Shown: positions 57,515 through 64,000 of the stretch, piece after piece | Layout: each line of letters opens with the position of its first letter | Position numbering within the stretch: the first letter of the stretch is position 1 | NCBI RefSeq assembly: GCF_900099645.1 | Contig: NZ_FMTL01000002.1 | Location: 684,334 to 748,333 of the forward strand | From: Pseudomonas peli | Lineage (GTDB): Bacteria; Pseudomonadota; Gammaproteobacteria; Pseudomonadales; Pseudomonadaceae | Length of the DNA: 64,000 bases | Direction of reading: 5' to 3' | Translations under genes and position numbers: made by a program | The notes under the pieces: generated by a model | Told to the model about the DNA's origin: nothing | Databases searched by the model: none | The model's input: only the letters and a program-made list of their open reading frames with translations

Positions 57515-58236
57515 CGCCCTGGTGGATTGCCCTGCAATTTCTCACCCGTTTGCCAGTGACCCTGGCTGGCATGCCGACGCCTGAGCAGGTCGGCCGCTCG
57601 CTGTTGTTCTATCCGCTGGTGGGGCTGCTGATCGGCCTGTTGCTGCTCGCCGCGCAACACTTGCTGGGCGATAGCGCGGTGTTGCTGCAGGCGGCGTTAT
57701 TGCTGGCGCTGTGGGTGGGTATCAGCGGCGGCTTGCACCTGGATGGCCTGGCCGACAGTGCCGATGCCTGGGTCGGTGGTTTTGGCGATAAGCAGCGCAC
57801 CCTGGCGATCATGAAAGACCCTCGCAGCGGACCGATCGCAGTGGTGGTGCTGGTGCTGCTATTGCTGCTCAAGTTCGCCGCGCTGGTGGCCTTGCTGGAG
57901 AGCGGCGCCGGATTGCTGTTGCTACTGGTGCCTTGGCTGGCGCGTTGTCTATTGCCGCTGCTATTTATGACCACACCCTATGTGCGCGCCGGCGGCCTCG
58001 GTCAGGCCTTGGCCGAACATCTGCCGCGCCGACAACTGCCTTGGGTATTGGTTGCCAATGTGCTGGCCATGTTGCTGTTTGGATGGCCGGCGCTGCTCGC
58101 CTTGCTGGTGGCCGGGGGCGTGTTTATCTGGCTGCGCAGCTTGATGCTCAAGCGTTTGGATGGCACCACCGGTGATACCGCCGGAGCTCTGCTGGAAATC
58201 GTCGAGTGCGCGGTGCTGGTGGCGTTGGCCTGCTAG
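57511..58236 (+). CDS. cobS: Adenosylcobinamide-GDP ribazoletransferase (cobalamin synthase)
   Basis: 241 residues from ATG 57511, overlapping the previous stop. Integral membrane protein with several hydrophobic helices: ALQFLTRLPVTLAGMPTPEQ, LLFYPLVGLLIGLLLLAAQH, GISGGLHLDGLADSADAWVG, and the active-site DKQRTLAIMKDPRSGPIAVV. LDGTTGDTAGALLEIVECAV closes the protein. It joins adenosylcobinamide-GDP and alpha-ribazole in the last step. It is CobV in Pseudomonas nomenclature and the last gene of the operon. Confidence 0.95.
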   Translation: MTPWWIALQFLTRLPVTLAGMPTPEQVGRSLLFYPLVGLLIGLLLLAAQHLLGDSAVLLQAALLLALWVGISGGLHLDGLADSADAWVGGFGDKQRTLAIMKDPRSGPIAVVVLVLLLLLKFAALVALLESGAGLLLLLVPWLARCLLPLLFMTTPYVRAGGLGQALAEHLPRRQLPWVLVANVLAMLLFGWPALLALLVAGGVFIWLRSLMLKRLDGTTGDTAGALLEIVECAVLVALAC

Positions 58237-58270
58237 CGTGTAAGGACAGCAAGACACAGCAGGGATGGAC

Positions 58271-59161
58271 ATGGGGCGTAGGTTGCTTTACTCGACGCTG
58301 GTGGCGGCACTGCTTGGGATCGTGCCCTGTGCGGGTGCCACTCAGGCTGAGGAGCTGGTATGGGGCGTTGTACCGATACCCGGCGCTTTCAATGTGCGTG
58401 ACGGTGAGGTGGTTGATGGCGTGCTGTACGAGGTCATGCAACTGCTGGCCGCCCGTCTACCCGAGTTGCAGATGCGTTATCAGGTTTTACCCATGGCTCG
58501 GGTTGAACAACGCATGAGCGAGCAGGGTGAGTTGTGCAGCAGTGGCCAGCTGCAGAGCCCCGAACGCGACCAGTTGGGTTACTTCGTACCCTATGTGGCG
58601 AGCACACCTATCCATGTGCTGGTACGCAGGCAAACCCTGGATCAACTGCTGATCGAAGACGGCCAGGTCAGCCTTGACTGGCTATTCGGTAATCCTTATT
58701 TGCGAGGGGCTCTGGCCAAGAGTCGCGTCTATCCCGCGCCGATTCGTGATCGCCTACTTAAAGCGCACGCCGAAGACCGCATCCCAGAGCTAGGCGGTAG
58801 CCTGGCCGGCGAGAATTTGCTGCTGATGGTCAGCCATCACCGTCTGGATTATGTCTTCGATTACCCCGTGATCTACACCGAGGTAATGCGCCATTTCAGT
58901 CTCAGTGATGCGCTGGTCAGCGTACCGCTGCGCGAGAACGCTGAACTGGTGACGGTGGGCATCTATTGCTCGCGCACACCATGGGGGGCGCAGATGGCTC
59001 GGCGTCTCGATCAGGCGATTCGCGAGGTTTCCGCCGCGCCCGCCAGCACCCTGGCGATTTACCAGCGTTGGCTGCCGCCTGAGGTGTACAGCCATTACCA
59101 CGATGCGTTGCTGCAGTTTTTTGCTCAGCGCGCCAGCGACGCGCCGCTGCGGTTCGATTAG
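58271..59161 (+). CDS. Orphan periplasmic solute-binding protein-like
   Basis: 296 residues from ATG 58271 (AGGG six bases upstream); ATG 58265 is also possible. A signal peptide (MGRRLLYSTLVAALLGIVPC) ends near GATQAEEL. The mature protein resembles the family-3-like binding proteins without linked permeases: VWGVVPIPGAFNVRDGEVVD, VLYEVMQLLAARLPEL, LCSSGQLQSPERDQLGYFVP, YVFDYPVIYTEVMRHFSLSD. The second such orphan in the window (with 2395-3132). Ligand unknown; a sensing role is possible. It lies 34 bases after cobS, but no riboswitch-related function is apparent. Confidence 0.65.
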   Translation: MGRRLLYSTLVAALLGIVPCAGATQAEELVWGVVPIPGAFNVRDGEVVDGVLYEVMQLLAARLPELQMRYQVLPMARVEQRMSEQGELCSSGQLQSPERDQLGYFVPYVASTPIHVLVRRQTLDQLLIEDGQVSLDWLFGNPYLRGALAKSRVYPAPIRDRLLKAHAEDRIPELGGSLAGENLLLMVSHHRLDYVFDYPVIYTEVMRHFSLSDALVSVPLRENAELVTVGIYCSRTPWGAQMARRLDQAIREVSAAPASTLAIYQRWLPPEVYSHYHDALLQFFAQRASDAPLRFD

Positions 59162-59316
59162 CCGATGGTCGGCTTGTCGGCATGGTCAATTCAGCGTGCA
59201 ATCTGTAACACCGGATTGCCGAGCAGCTGTAGCTGTTGCCAGCGCGGGTAGGGGTATATACCTGCGTCATCTTGCCGATTTATCGAGAGCGGGCCAGGCC
59301 CCGCATAGGACACCGT

Positions 59317-60525
59317 ATGACTTCGTTATGGCGCACCAGTGGCTGGTTAATGCTGGGGGCATCGCTGGTGCTGGCGCTGTCACTGGGTATTCGCCATGGC
59401 TTTGGCTTGTTCCTGCCGCCGATGAGCGCCGAGTTCGGTTGGGGGCGTGAGGTGTTCGCCTTCGCCATCGCTTTGCAGAACCTGATATGGGGCTTGACCC
59501 AGCCCTTTACCGGCGCCCTGGCTGACCGCTTCGGTGCCAAGCGCACGGTGATTGTTGGCGGCATTCTGTATGCCATTGGTCTCGGTTGCATGGGCCTGGC
59601 CGACTCACCTTTAAGCCTGTCGCTGAGCGCCGGGTTGCTGATCGGTATTGGTTTGTCCGGCACTTCGTTCTCGGTGATTCTCGGTGCAGTGGGGCGCGCC
59701 GTACCGATGGAAAAACGCAGCATAGCCATGGGTATCGCGGCGGCGGCGGGCTCCTTTGGCCAGTTCGTCATGCTTCCTGGCACCCTGGGCCTGCTTAGCT
59801 GGCTCGGTTGGTCGGTAGCGCTGATGGCGCTGGGCCTGTTGGTGGCCCTGATCATACCGCTGGCAGCCATGCTCAAGGACACGCCACTGCCGCTCACCGG
59901 CCAAGAGCAAACCCTAGGCGAGGCCTTGCGCGAGGCCTGCAGCCATTCCGGGTTCTGGCTGTTGGCGCTGGGCTTTTTCGTCTGCGGTTTTCAGGTGGTG
60001 TTTATCGGCGTGCATTTGCCGGCTTATCTGGTCGATCAGCATCTGCCTGCGCTGGTCGGCACCACAGTGCTGGCGCTGGTCGGTTTGTTCAATATCTTTG
60101 GTACTTACATTGCCGGTTGGTTGGGCGGACGGATGTCCAAGCCGCGCCTGCTCAGTGCGCTGTATCTGGCCCGCGCGGTGGTTATAGTGGCGTTTATCGT
60201 GACGCCGCTGACGGTGTGGAGCGCCTACGCCTTTGGTGTGGCCATGGGCTTGCTGTGGTTGTCGACGGTGCCGTTGACCAATGGCACGGTGGCGACGATG
60301 TTTGGTGTACGCAACCTGTCGATGCTCGGTGGTATTGTGTTTCTGTTCCACCAGCTGGGGGCGTTTCTCGGCGGTTGGATGGGCGGCTATCTGTATGACC
60401 ACACCGGCAGTTATGATCTGGTTTGGCAGATTGCCGTCCTGCTGAGTTTGCTGGCCGCCGCACTCAACTGGCCAGTACGTGAGTTGCCCGTGGCGCGCTT
60501 GCAACAACAGGAGGCGAATGTATGA
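59317..60525 (+). CDS. MFS transporter
   Basis: 402 residues from ATG 59317 (TAGGA eight bases upstream); the longer frame to 59236 is not supported. Twelve membrane segments. Motif-A region ADRFGAKRTVIVGGILYAIG after TM2 and PTTGTVATMF-like TVPLTNGTVATMFGVRNLSM in TM10-11 resemble the OxlT/monocarboxylate-type (OFA or YbfB-like) MFS subgroup, suggesting a carboxylate or similar anion. Overlaps the following small gene by ATGA. Confidence 0.85.
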   Translation: MTSLWRTSGWLMLGASLVLALSLGIRHGFGLFLPPMSAEFGWGREVFAFAIALQNLIWGLTQPFTGALADRFGAKRTVIVGGILYAIGLGCMGLADSPLSLSLSAGLLIGIGLSGTSFSVILGAVGRAVPMEKRSIAMGIAAAAGSFGQFVMLPGTLGLLSWLGWSVALMALGLLVALIIPLAAMLKDTPLPLTGQEQTLGEALREACSHSGFWLLALGFFVCGFQVVFIGVHLPAYLVDQHLPALVGTTVLALVGLFNIFGTYIAGWLGGRMSKPRLLSALYLARAVVIVAFIVTPLTVWSAYAFGVAMGLLWLSTVPLTNGTVATMFGVRNLSMLGGIVFLFHQLGAFLGGWMGGYLYDHTGSYDLVWQIAVLLSLLAAALNWPVRELPVARLQQQEANV

Positions 60526-60647
60526 ACACCGATTACGGTTGGAATACCGCGCTGGTGATGGGCGGCATGTTGGCTTTGGGCCTGGCCTGGTGGGGTTGGT
60601 TACAAAGTGGCCTGGCTTTTCTGCAGCTGGGTTTGGGTGTGTGTTAA
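60522..60647 (+). CDS. Small hydrophobic protein coupled to the MFS gene
   Basis: 41 residues: MNTDYGWNTALVMGGMLALG, LAWWGWLQSGLAFLQLGLGV and C. The ATG overlaps the MFS stop (ATGA), with AGGAGG a short distance upstream inside the MFS gene. One transmembrane helix is predicted by eye. No family recognised. It could assist the transporter; the overlap and strong ribosome site support translation. Confidence 0.6.
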   Translation: MNTDYGWNTALVMGGMLALGLAWWGWLQSGLAFLQLGLGVC

Positions 60648-60678
60648 AGCAATTACGGCGTCGTGAAAGGGGTTCAAA

Positions 60679-61239
60679 GTGATTCGGATGTGGCGTTTTA
60701 CCCTGCTGGTTGTCGCTTTGCTGAGTACCTGGGTTATCCCTGCGCAGGCTGATGAGTGCCCGGCGTTACTGCAAGGTGAAGTGCAGAAGTTGCGCAGCGA
60801 GGAACGTATAGATCTGTGTGCCCAGTTTGCTGGTAAACCGTTGGTGGTGGTCAATACCGCCAGCTTTTGCGGGTTTACGCCGCAATTCAAAGGCCTTGAA
60901 GTGCTCTATCAACGCTACAAAGCCCAAGGCTTACAGGTATTTGGCGTGCCTTCTGATGATTTTCGTCAGGAATCCGACAACAGCGAAGAAACGGCGAAAG
61001 TCTGTTACGTCAATTACGGCGTGACCTTCCCCATGAGTGAAACTCAACGTGTGACGGGCAGTGAGGCGCTGCCGCTGTTCAAAGAGTTGGCCGCGCAAAG
61101 CCAGGCGCCACGCTGGAATTTTTCCAAGTATGTAATCGATGCTAAGGGTAAGGTGATCGCCAGCTTTCCCAGCAGCACCACACCGGATGATCCGGCCTTC
61201 CTGGCCGCCGTCGAGCAGGCAATCGCTTCGCAGCGTTGA
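60679..61239 (+). CDS. Exported glutathione peroxidase-family protein
   Basis: 186 residues from GTG 60679 (GAAAGGGG upstream). A signal peptide ([20 protein letters not shown]) precedes the glutathione-peroxidase fold: [20 protein letters not shown] with the peroxidatic Cys in place of selenocysteine, [20 protein letters not shown], and the conserved Trp/Asn in [18 protein letters not shown]. Most bacterial Gpx enzymes are cytoplasmic; this one should act in the periplasm, reducing peroxides with a thiol donor, possibly thioredoxin-like. CNYGVTFP-type segment [12 protein letters not shown] is family-typical. Confidence 0.85.
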   Translation: MIRMWRFTLLVVALLSTWVIPAQADECPALLQGEVQKLRSEERIDLCAQFAGKPLVVVNTASFCGFTPQFKGLEVLYQRYKAQGLQVFGVPSDDFRQESDNSEETAKVCYVNYGVTFPMSETQRVTGSEALPLFKELAAQSQAPRWNFSKYVIDAKGKVIASFPSSTTPDDPAFLAAVEQAIASQR

Positions 61240-61243
61240 ACCT

Positions 61244-61270
61244 CAGATGGGTGAGCGCCTCACCCATCTG
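61244..61270. terminator. Stem-loop after the Gpx gene
   Basis: A perfect 12-bp stem CAGATGGGTGAG (61244-61255) with CTCACCCATCTG (61259-61270), loop CGC, four bases after the stop codon. No T-run follows, so it is a terminator or transcript-end stabiliser. Confidence 0.65.
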
Positions 61271-61311
61271 GGCGATAGTCCACACCGCAGTACCTCCTTA
61301 AAGTTGTGAGT

Positions 61312-61336
61312 ACGCCGGACGCAGTTCTCCCGGCGT
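61312..61336. promoter_or_regulatory. Inverted repeat in the lipA leader
   Basis: ACGCCGG (61312-61318) and CCGGCGT (61330-61336), spacer 11, about 27 bases before the lipA ATG. It may be an operator or leader hairpin. I could not find a convincing sigma-54 promoter such as those described for some Pseudomonas lipA genes. Confidence 0.35.
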
Positions 61337-61363
61337 GCCAACAAGAAAAATAAGGAGGCACCC

Positions 61364-62290
61364 ATGCGTCGCGTTATTACTTCTGCTTTAGCTGTATGCG
61401 CCCTGGTCGGCGCGGTTGAGGCTCAGGCCAACTACACCAAGACTAAATACCCAATCGTGCTGGTGCACGGGGTGACCGGCTTTGACACCATCGGCGGTCT
61501 GATCAACTACTTCCACACCATCCCCTGGAACCTTGAGCGCGATGGCGCAAAGGTCTATGTGGCCAGTGTTTCTGCGCTCAATGACAGTGAGCAACGTGGC
61601 GCCTCTCTGGCGCAGCAGATTGTGCCGTGGGCCAGCGCCAATGGCGGCAAGGTCAACCTGATTGGTCATAGCCAGGGGTCGCCAACCTCGCGCGTAGCCG
61701 CTTCGTTACGTCCGGATCTGGTGGCGTCGGTGACCTCGGTCAATGGCGTTAATAAAGGCTCGAAAGTGGCCGACGTGCTGCGCGGTGTGATCCCGGCGAA
61801 CAGCGCCATCGAAGGTGGGGCCAATGGCCTGGCCAACGCCATCGGTTCGTTGATCAACCTGCTGTCGGGTAACAACAACCCGCAGAACGGCTTGGCGGCC
61901 CTGAAGACGCTCACCACCGCAGGCACCACGGCACTCAATGGCCGTCACCCATGGGGCGTGAACAGCAGCAGCTACTGCGCCAAGTCCACCGAAGTGCACA
62001 ACGTGCGCGGGCACAACATTCGTTACTACTCATGGACCGGTAATACCCCGTACACCAACGTCTTTGATGCGGTTGATCCGTTTCTGGCCATCACCGGCCT
62101 GGCGTTTGGCAGCGAGAAGAACGACGGCCTGGTTGGCGTCTGTTCAACTTACCTGGGGCAGGTCATTGGTGATGGTTACAACATGAACCATGTGGATGCG
62201 ATCAATCACCTGTTCGGCGTACGTGGCTGGACCGATCCAGTTTCGCTGTACCGCCAACATGCCAACCGCCTGAAAAGCAAAGGCGTCTGA
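61364..62290 (+). CDS. lipA: Secreted triacylglycerol lipase LipA (family I.1)
   Basis: 308 residues. Signal peptide (VITSALAVCALVGAVEAQA) then NYTKTKYPIVLVHGVTGFDT with the oxyanion segment. Nucleophile Ser in NLIGHSQGSPTSRVAASLRP, Asp in EKNDGLVGVCSTYLGQVI, His in YNMNHVDAINHLFG, and the single disulfide (SYCAKSTE with VGVCS). It is secreted by the type II system after folding by Lif. TAAGGAGGC precedes the ATG. A hairpin between lipA and lif probably reduces Lif relative to LipA. Confidence 0.96.
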   Translation: MRRVITSALAVCALVGAVEAQANYTKTKYPIVLVHGVTGFDTIGGLINYFHTIPWNLERDGAKVYVASVSALNDSEQRGASLAQQIVPWASANGGKVNLIGHSQGSPTSRVAASLRPDLVASVTSVNGVNKGSKVADVLRGVIPANSAIEGGANGLANAIGSLINLLSGNNNPQNGLAALKTLTTAGTTALNGRHPWGVNSSSYCAKSTEVHNVRGHNIRYYSWTGNTPYTNVFDAVDPFLAITGLAFGSEKNDGLVGVCSTYLGQVIGDGYNMNHVDAINHLFGVRGWTDPVSLYRQHANRLKSKGV

Positions 62291-62301
62291 CCGTCACCTC
62301 A

Positions 62302-62328
62302 GCGGGCTGCGTCCTGCAGCCCGCATTT
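62302..62328 (+). terminator. Attenuating hairpin between lipA and lif
   Basis: A perfect 9-bp stem GCGGGCTGC (62302-62310) with GCAGCCCGC (62316-62324), loop GTCCT, followed by ATTTTGG. The ribosome site of lif (GGAGG) begins just after, so the hairpin may limit foldase expression. Confidence 0.7.
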
Positions 62329-62338
62329 TGGAGGTCAT

Positions 62339-63409
62339 ATGGCCCTGTCGTTACGTTCAACGGTTCCTCTTTTACTCCTGGCCGGCAGCGTTGCCGGCTT
62401 TACGCTGTATTGGCAGTGGCCAGATGCTGCCTCACCCGGTGCGACGGCTATGCCGGTCACTGCTTCGGCGCCTGTAGCTGTTGTCACCCCCTCTCAGTTA
62501 CCCCTCGTCAAATCAGAGCGCTCAGTGCCTCGTGCGCCGACCAGCCTGCCGGGTTTGCAGGACACGGAGGTGGATGGTGAACTCAAGGCCGACAGCGCCG
62601 GCAATCTGCAGCTGAACCTGGCGCTGCGCGACTATCTGGATTACTTCCTTAGCGCCGCGGATCAGGCTGGGTTGGACGCGGTGGTCGAAGTGATGCTGGC
62701 CGACGCCCGAGGGCGTTTGCCGGAGCCTGCCCTCGGCCAGTTTATTGGCCTGTTGGGCGACTACATGGATTACAAACGCGCCAGCCTGGCGTTACTGCAA
62801 CAGCCCTTGAGCACGGCCCAGCAAAGCACCCCAGATGGCCAACTCGTTGCGTTACAGCGGGCTTTTGAACAGCTTGCCGAGTTACGCCGGGCGCATTTTT
62901 CCAGTGCCGCTGCCGAGGCCCTGTTTGGTGCGGAAGAGGCTTATGGCCGCTACACCTTGGATAATCTGGCCTTGATGGCCCGTACTGATCTCAGTGAGCA
63001 CGCCAAGGCTCAGGCGCAAGAGCGTCTGCGTGCGCAGCTGCCCGAGGCCATGCGCGCCAGTGAGGTGCGCCAGACGCAGGCGCAAGCGCTACAAGTTCAG
63101 ACCGACAAGCTCTGGCAAGACGGCGCCAGTGAAGAGCAGGTGCGCCAGCTGCTTGCCTTGACCTATGATCCGCCCACGGTCGAGCGTGTACTCGACGAAC
63201 AGCGCAATGAGCGCGCCTGGCAACAGCGTTATGCCGCCTACCAGCAGGAACTTGCCGCATTGCAGGCCAATGGCCTCAGTGCTACGGATCAGCAGCAGGA
63301 GCAGCAACGGTTACGTCAGCGCCTGTTCAGCGCCGAAGATCAGCACCGGGTGGAAACCTATGACGCCATCGCCGCCAAGCAGCAGGAAAATCAATCCCCC
63401 GAGTTGTAA
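62339..63409 (+). CDS. lif: Lipase-specific foldase (lipase chaperone) Lif
   Basis: 356 residues. An N-terminal membrane anchor (STVPLLLLAGSVAGFTLYWQ) holds it in the inner membrane facing the periplasm. A Pro/Ala-rich variable linker runs to about residue 70. The foldase part starts with TSLPGLQDTEVDGELKADSA, and the family motif RxxFDY(F/C)L appears as RDYLDYFLS, with Leu for Phe. The long helical remainder (AEEAYGRYTLDNLALMART and following) wraps the lipase. GGAGG is five bases upstream. It is needed for folding of LipA encoded directly upstream. Confidence 0.92.
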   Translation: MALSLRSTVPLLLLAGSVAGFTLYWQWPDAASPGATAMPVTASAPVAVVTPSQLPLVKSERSVPRAPTSLPGLQDTEVDGELKADSAGNLQLNLALRDYLDYFLSAADQAGLDAVVEVMLADARGRLPEPALGQFIGLLGDYMDYKRASLALLQQPLSTAQQSTPDGQLVALQRAFEQLAELRRAHFSSAAAEALFGAEEAYGRYTLDNLALMARTDLSEHAKAQAQERLRAQLPEAMRASEVRQTQAQALQVQTDKLWQDGASEEQVRQLLALTYDPPTVERVLDEQRNERAWQQRYAAYQQELAALQANGLSATDQQQEQQRLRQRLFSAEDQHRVETYDAIAAKQQENQSPEL

Positions 63410-63412
63410 GGC

Positions 63413-64000
63413 ATGAGCCTGGAGCGTCAGGAGTCGCTGCTGTTGGCCCAGCAGCGTCGTGGTTACCGGCGGCTGCGCTTTACTGGCGTTCTGGAAGATG
63501 AGTTTCTCGACCATCGGGTGCAGCGTATTCGCCGCCGCCTGCTGCTGATCATCAGCACGGCAGTCATCTTCCAACTCGTCTACACCGCCCTTGATCTGGT
63601 GTTACTGCCCCTCAACGCCAGCCTGGCAACTTTACCCATGCGGATGATGGGGATGTGCGGTGCGCTGTTGGCCTTCTTCTACTGTCGTCGTCCGCACACG
63701 CCACCGCGACGCGCCTTGCTGGCTTATGTGGCGGCCTATGCACTTAATGGCGCTTCGGTTGCGGTGATTATTCACCTGTGTTGGAGCCTGGGTGTGGCCA
63801 TGCCCTATGACGGGCTGTTTCTGGTGCTGCTGTTTGGCTATGTGTTGTTGGGGGTTTCGTTTCGTGCCGTGAGCCTGGCGTCCTGGGGCGTCTGCGGGTT
63901 GTTCCTGTGGCTGGGGTGGGTTGTCACGGGTGGAAGCGTGGCATTGGGTTACCAGGGATTGTTTCTGTTTTGCGCCAACCTGATTGGCAGTGTCGGCGCG
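63413..64000 (+). CDS. Membrane protein N-terminus, probable sensor (possibly diguanylate cyclase)
   Basis: 196 residues to the window's right edge without a stop. The start MSLERQESLLLAQQRRGYRR begins three bases after the lif stop. Several hydrophobic segments follow: LLLIISTAVIFQLVYTALDL, MMGMCGALLAFFYC, ALLAYVAAYALNGASVAVII, and others, giving at least five helices. This layout (short basic N-terminus and a multi-helix domain) resembles membrane GGDEF proteins of Pseudomonas, but the output domain lies outside the window, so the function is inference. Confidence 0.55.
   Translation, partial: MSLERQESLLLAQQRRGYRRLRFTGVLEDEFLDHRVQRIRRRLLLIISTAVIFQLVYTALDLVLLPLNASLATLPMRMMGMCGALLAFFYCRRPHTPPRRALLAYVAAYALNGASVAVIIHLCWSLGVAMPYDGLFLVLLFGYVLLGVSFRAVSLASWGVCGLFLWLGWVVTGGSVALGYQGLFLFCANLIGSVGA

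Noticed and set aside
1..64000. CRISPR arrays, prophage, integron or transposase genes
   Set aside because: No regularly spaced direct repeats and no integrase, transposase, capsid or terminase sequence was recognised on either strand; the tRNAs at 480-653 are not followed by an integrase.

Overview
The window is a stretch of chromosome from a gamma-proteobacterium of the genus Pseudomonas (GC-rich, RdgC, AlgO/Prc, PcpS, ApeB, LipA/Lif, aerobic-type cob operon). From memory, the gene order rdgC / tRNA-Val / tRNA-Asp / FKBP / DUF1232 / EAL-CBS-GGDEF / algO / quinone reductase, and later the HAD-ABC-phosphatase-GntR-apeB block, resembles the P. aeruginosa PA3263-PA3247 neighbourhood. Here a block holding ahpCF, a TetR regulon, lpd and zapE appears to sit between algO and the ABC locus. 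No phage, transposase, integrase or CRISPR array was seen.

Layout. 1-9.5 kb: cut-off rdgC, two tRNAs with a near-consensus promoter, an FKBP lipoprotein, small regulatory or unknown genes, a c-di-GMP protein, the periplasmic protease Prc/AlgO and a quinone reductase. 9.5-18.2 kb: ahpC-ahpF (peroxide defence), an SDR / TetR / thioesterase / MFS cluster with matching candidate operators, lipoamide dehydrogenase and the ATPase ZapE. 18.2-24.5 kb: a leftward operon (binding protein, phosphodiesterase-like enzyme, two permeases, ATPase, HAD phosphatase) with a divergent GntR/UTRA regulator and two matching palindromes; this looks like uptake and breakdown of an unidentified organophosphorus compound. 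24.5-31.2 kb: aminopeptidase ApeB, phosphopantetheinyl transferase PcpS, a candidate small RNA, and the periplasmic nitrate reductase operon napE-D-A-B-C (no napF) under a perfect FNR/ANR-type box.

31.2-34.2 kb is the accessory-looking part: remnants of an MFS gene, interspersed repeats including a long inverted pair, and one AT-rich orphan gene of unknown function with a glycine-zipper-like C-terminal segment. 34.2-39.5 kb: AraC regulator diverging from acyl-CoA dehydrogenase, acyl-CoA synthetase and a CoA-transferase. 39.5-49 kb: housekeeping and envelope genes (HlyIII, SprT, YIP1-like, J-domain, TtcA, 3-methyladenine glycosylase, sirtuin, two tandem NlpC/P60 lipoproteins, methyltransferase, HNH protein, lipoprotein hydrolase, LprI-MliC protein).

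49.1-58.2 kb: a cobalamin riboswitch followed by ten tightly overlapping genes covering the late steps of adenosylcobalamin synthesis, including bluB for the lower ligand. 58.2-64 kb: orphan binding protein, MFS transporter with a coupled 41-residue protein, exported glutathione peroxidase, lipase LipA with its foldase Lif, and the start of a membrane protein that runs off the window.

Most exciting leads: the AT-rich orphan gene (32758-33945), a structured repeat whose two copies differ by compensating base pairs (one copy inside the nap operon where napF is missing), a candidate sRNA with a UUCG-capped hairpin and strong terminator (about 26720-26868), and the operator pairs that define TetR and GntR regulons. 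All are read by eye; no searches were run.
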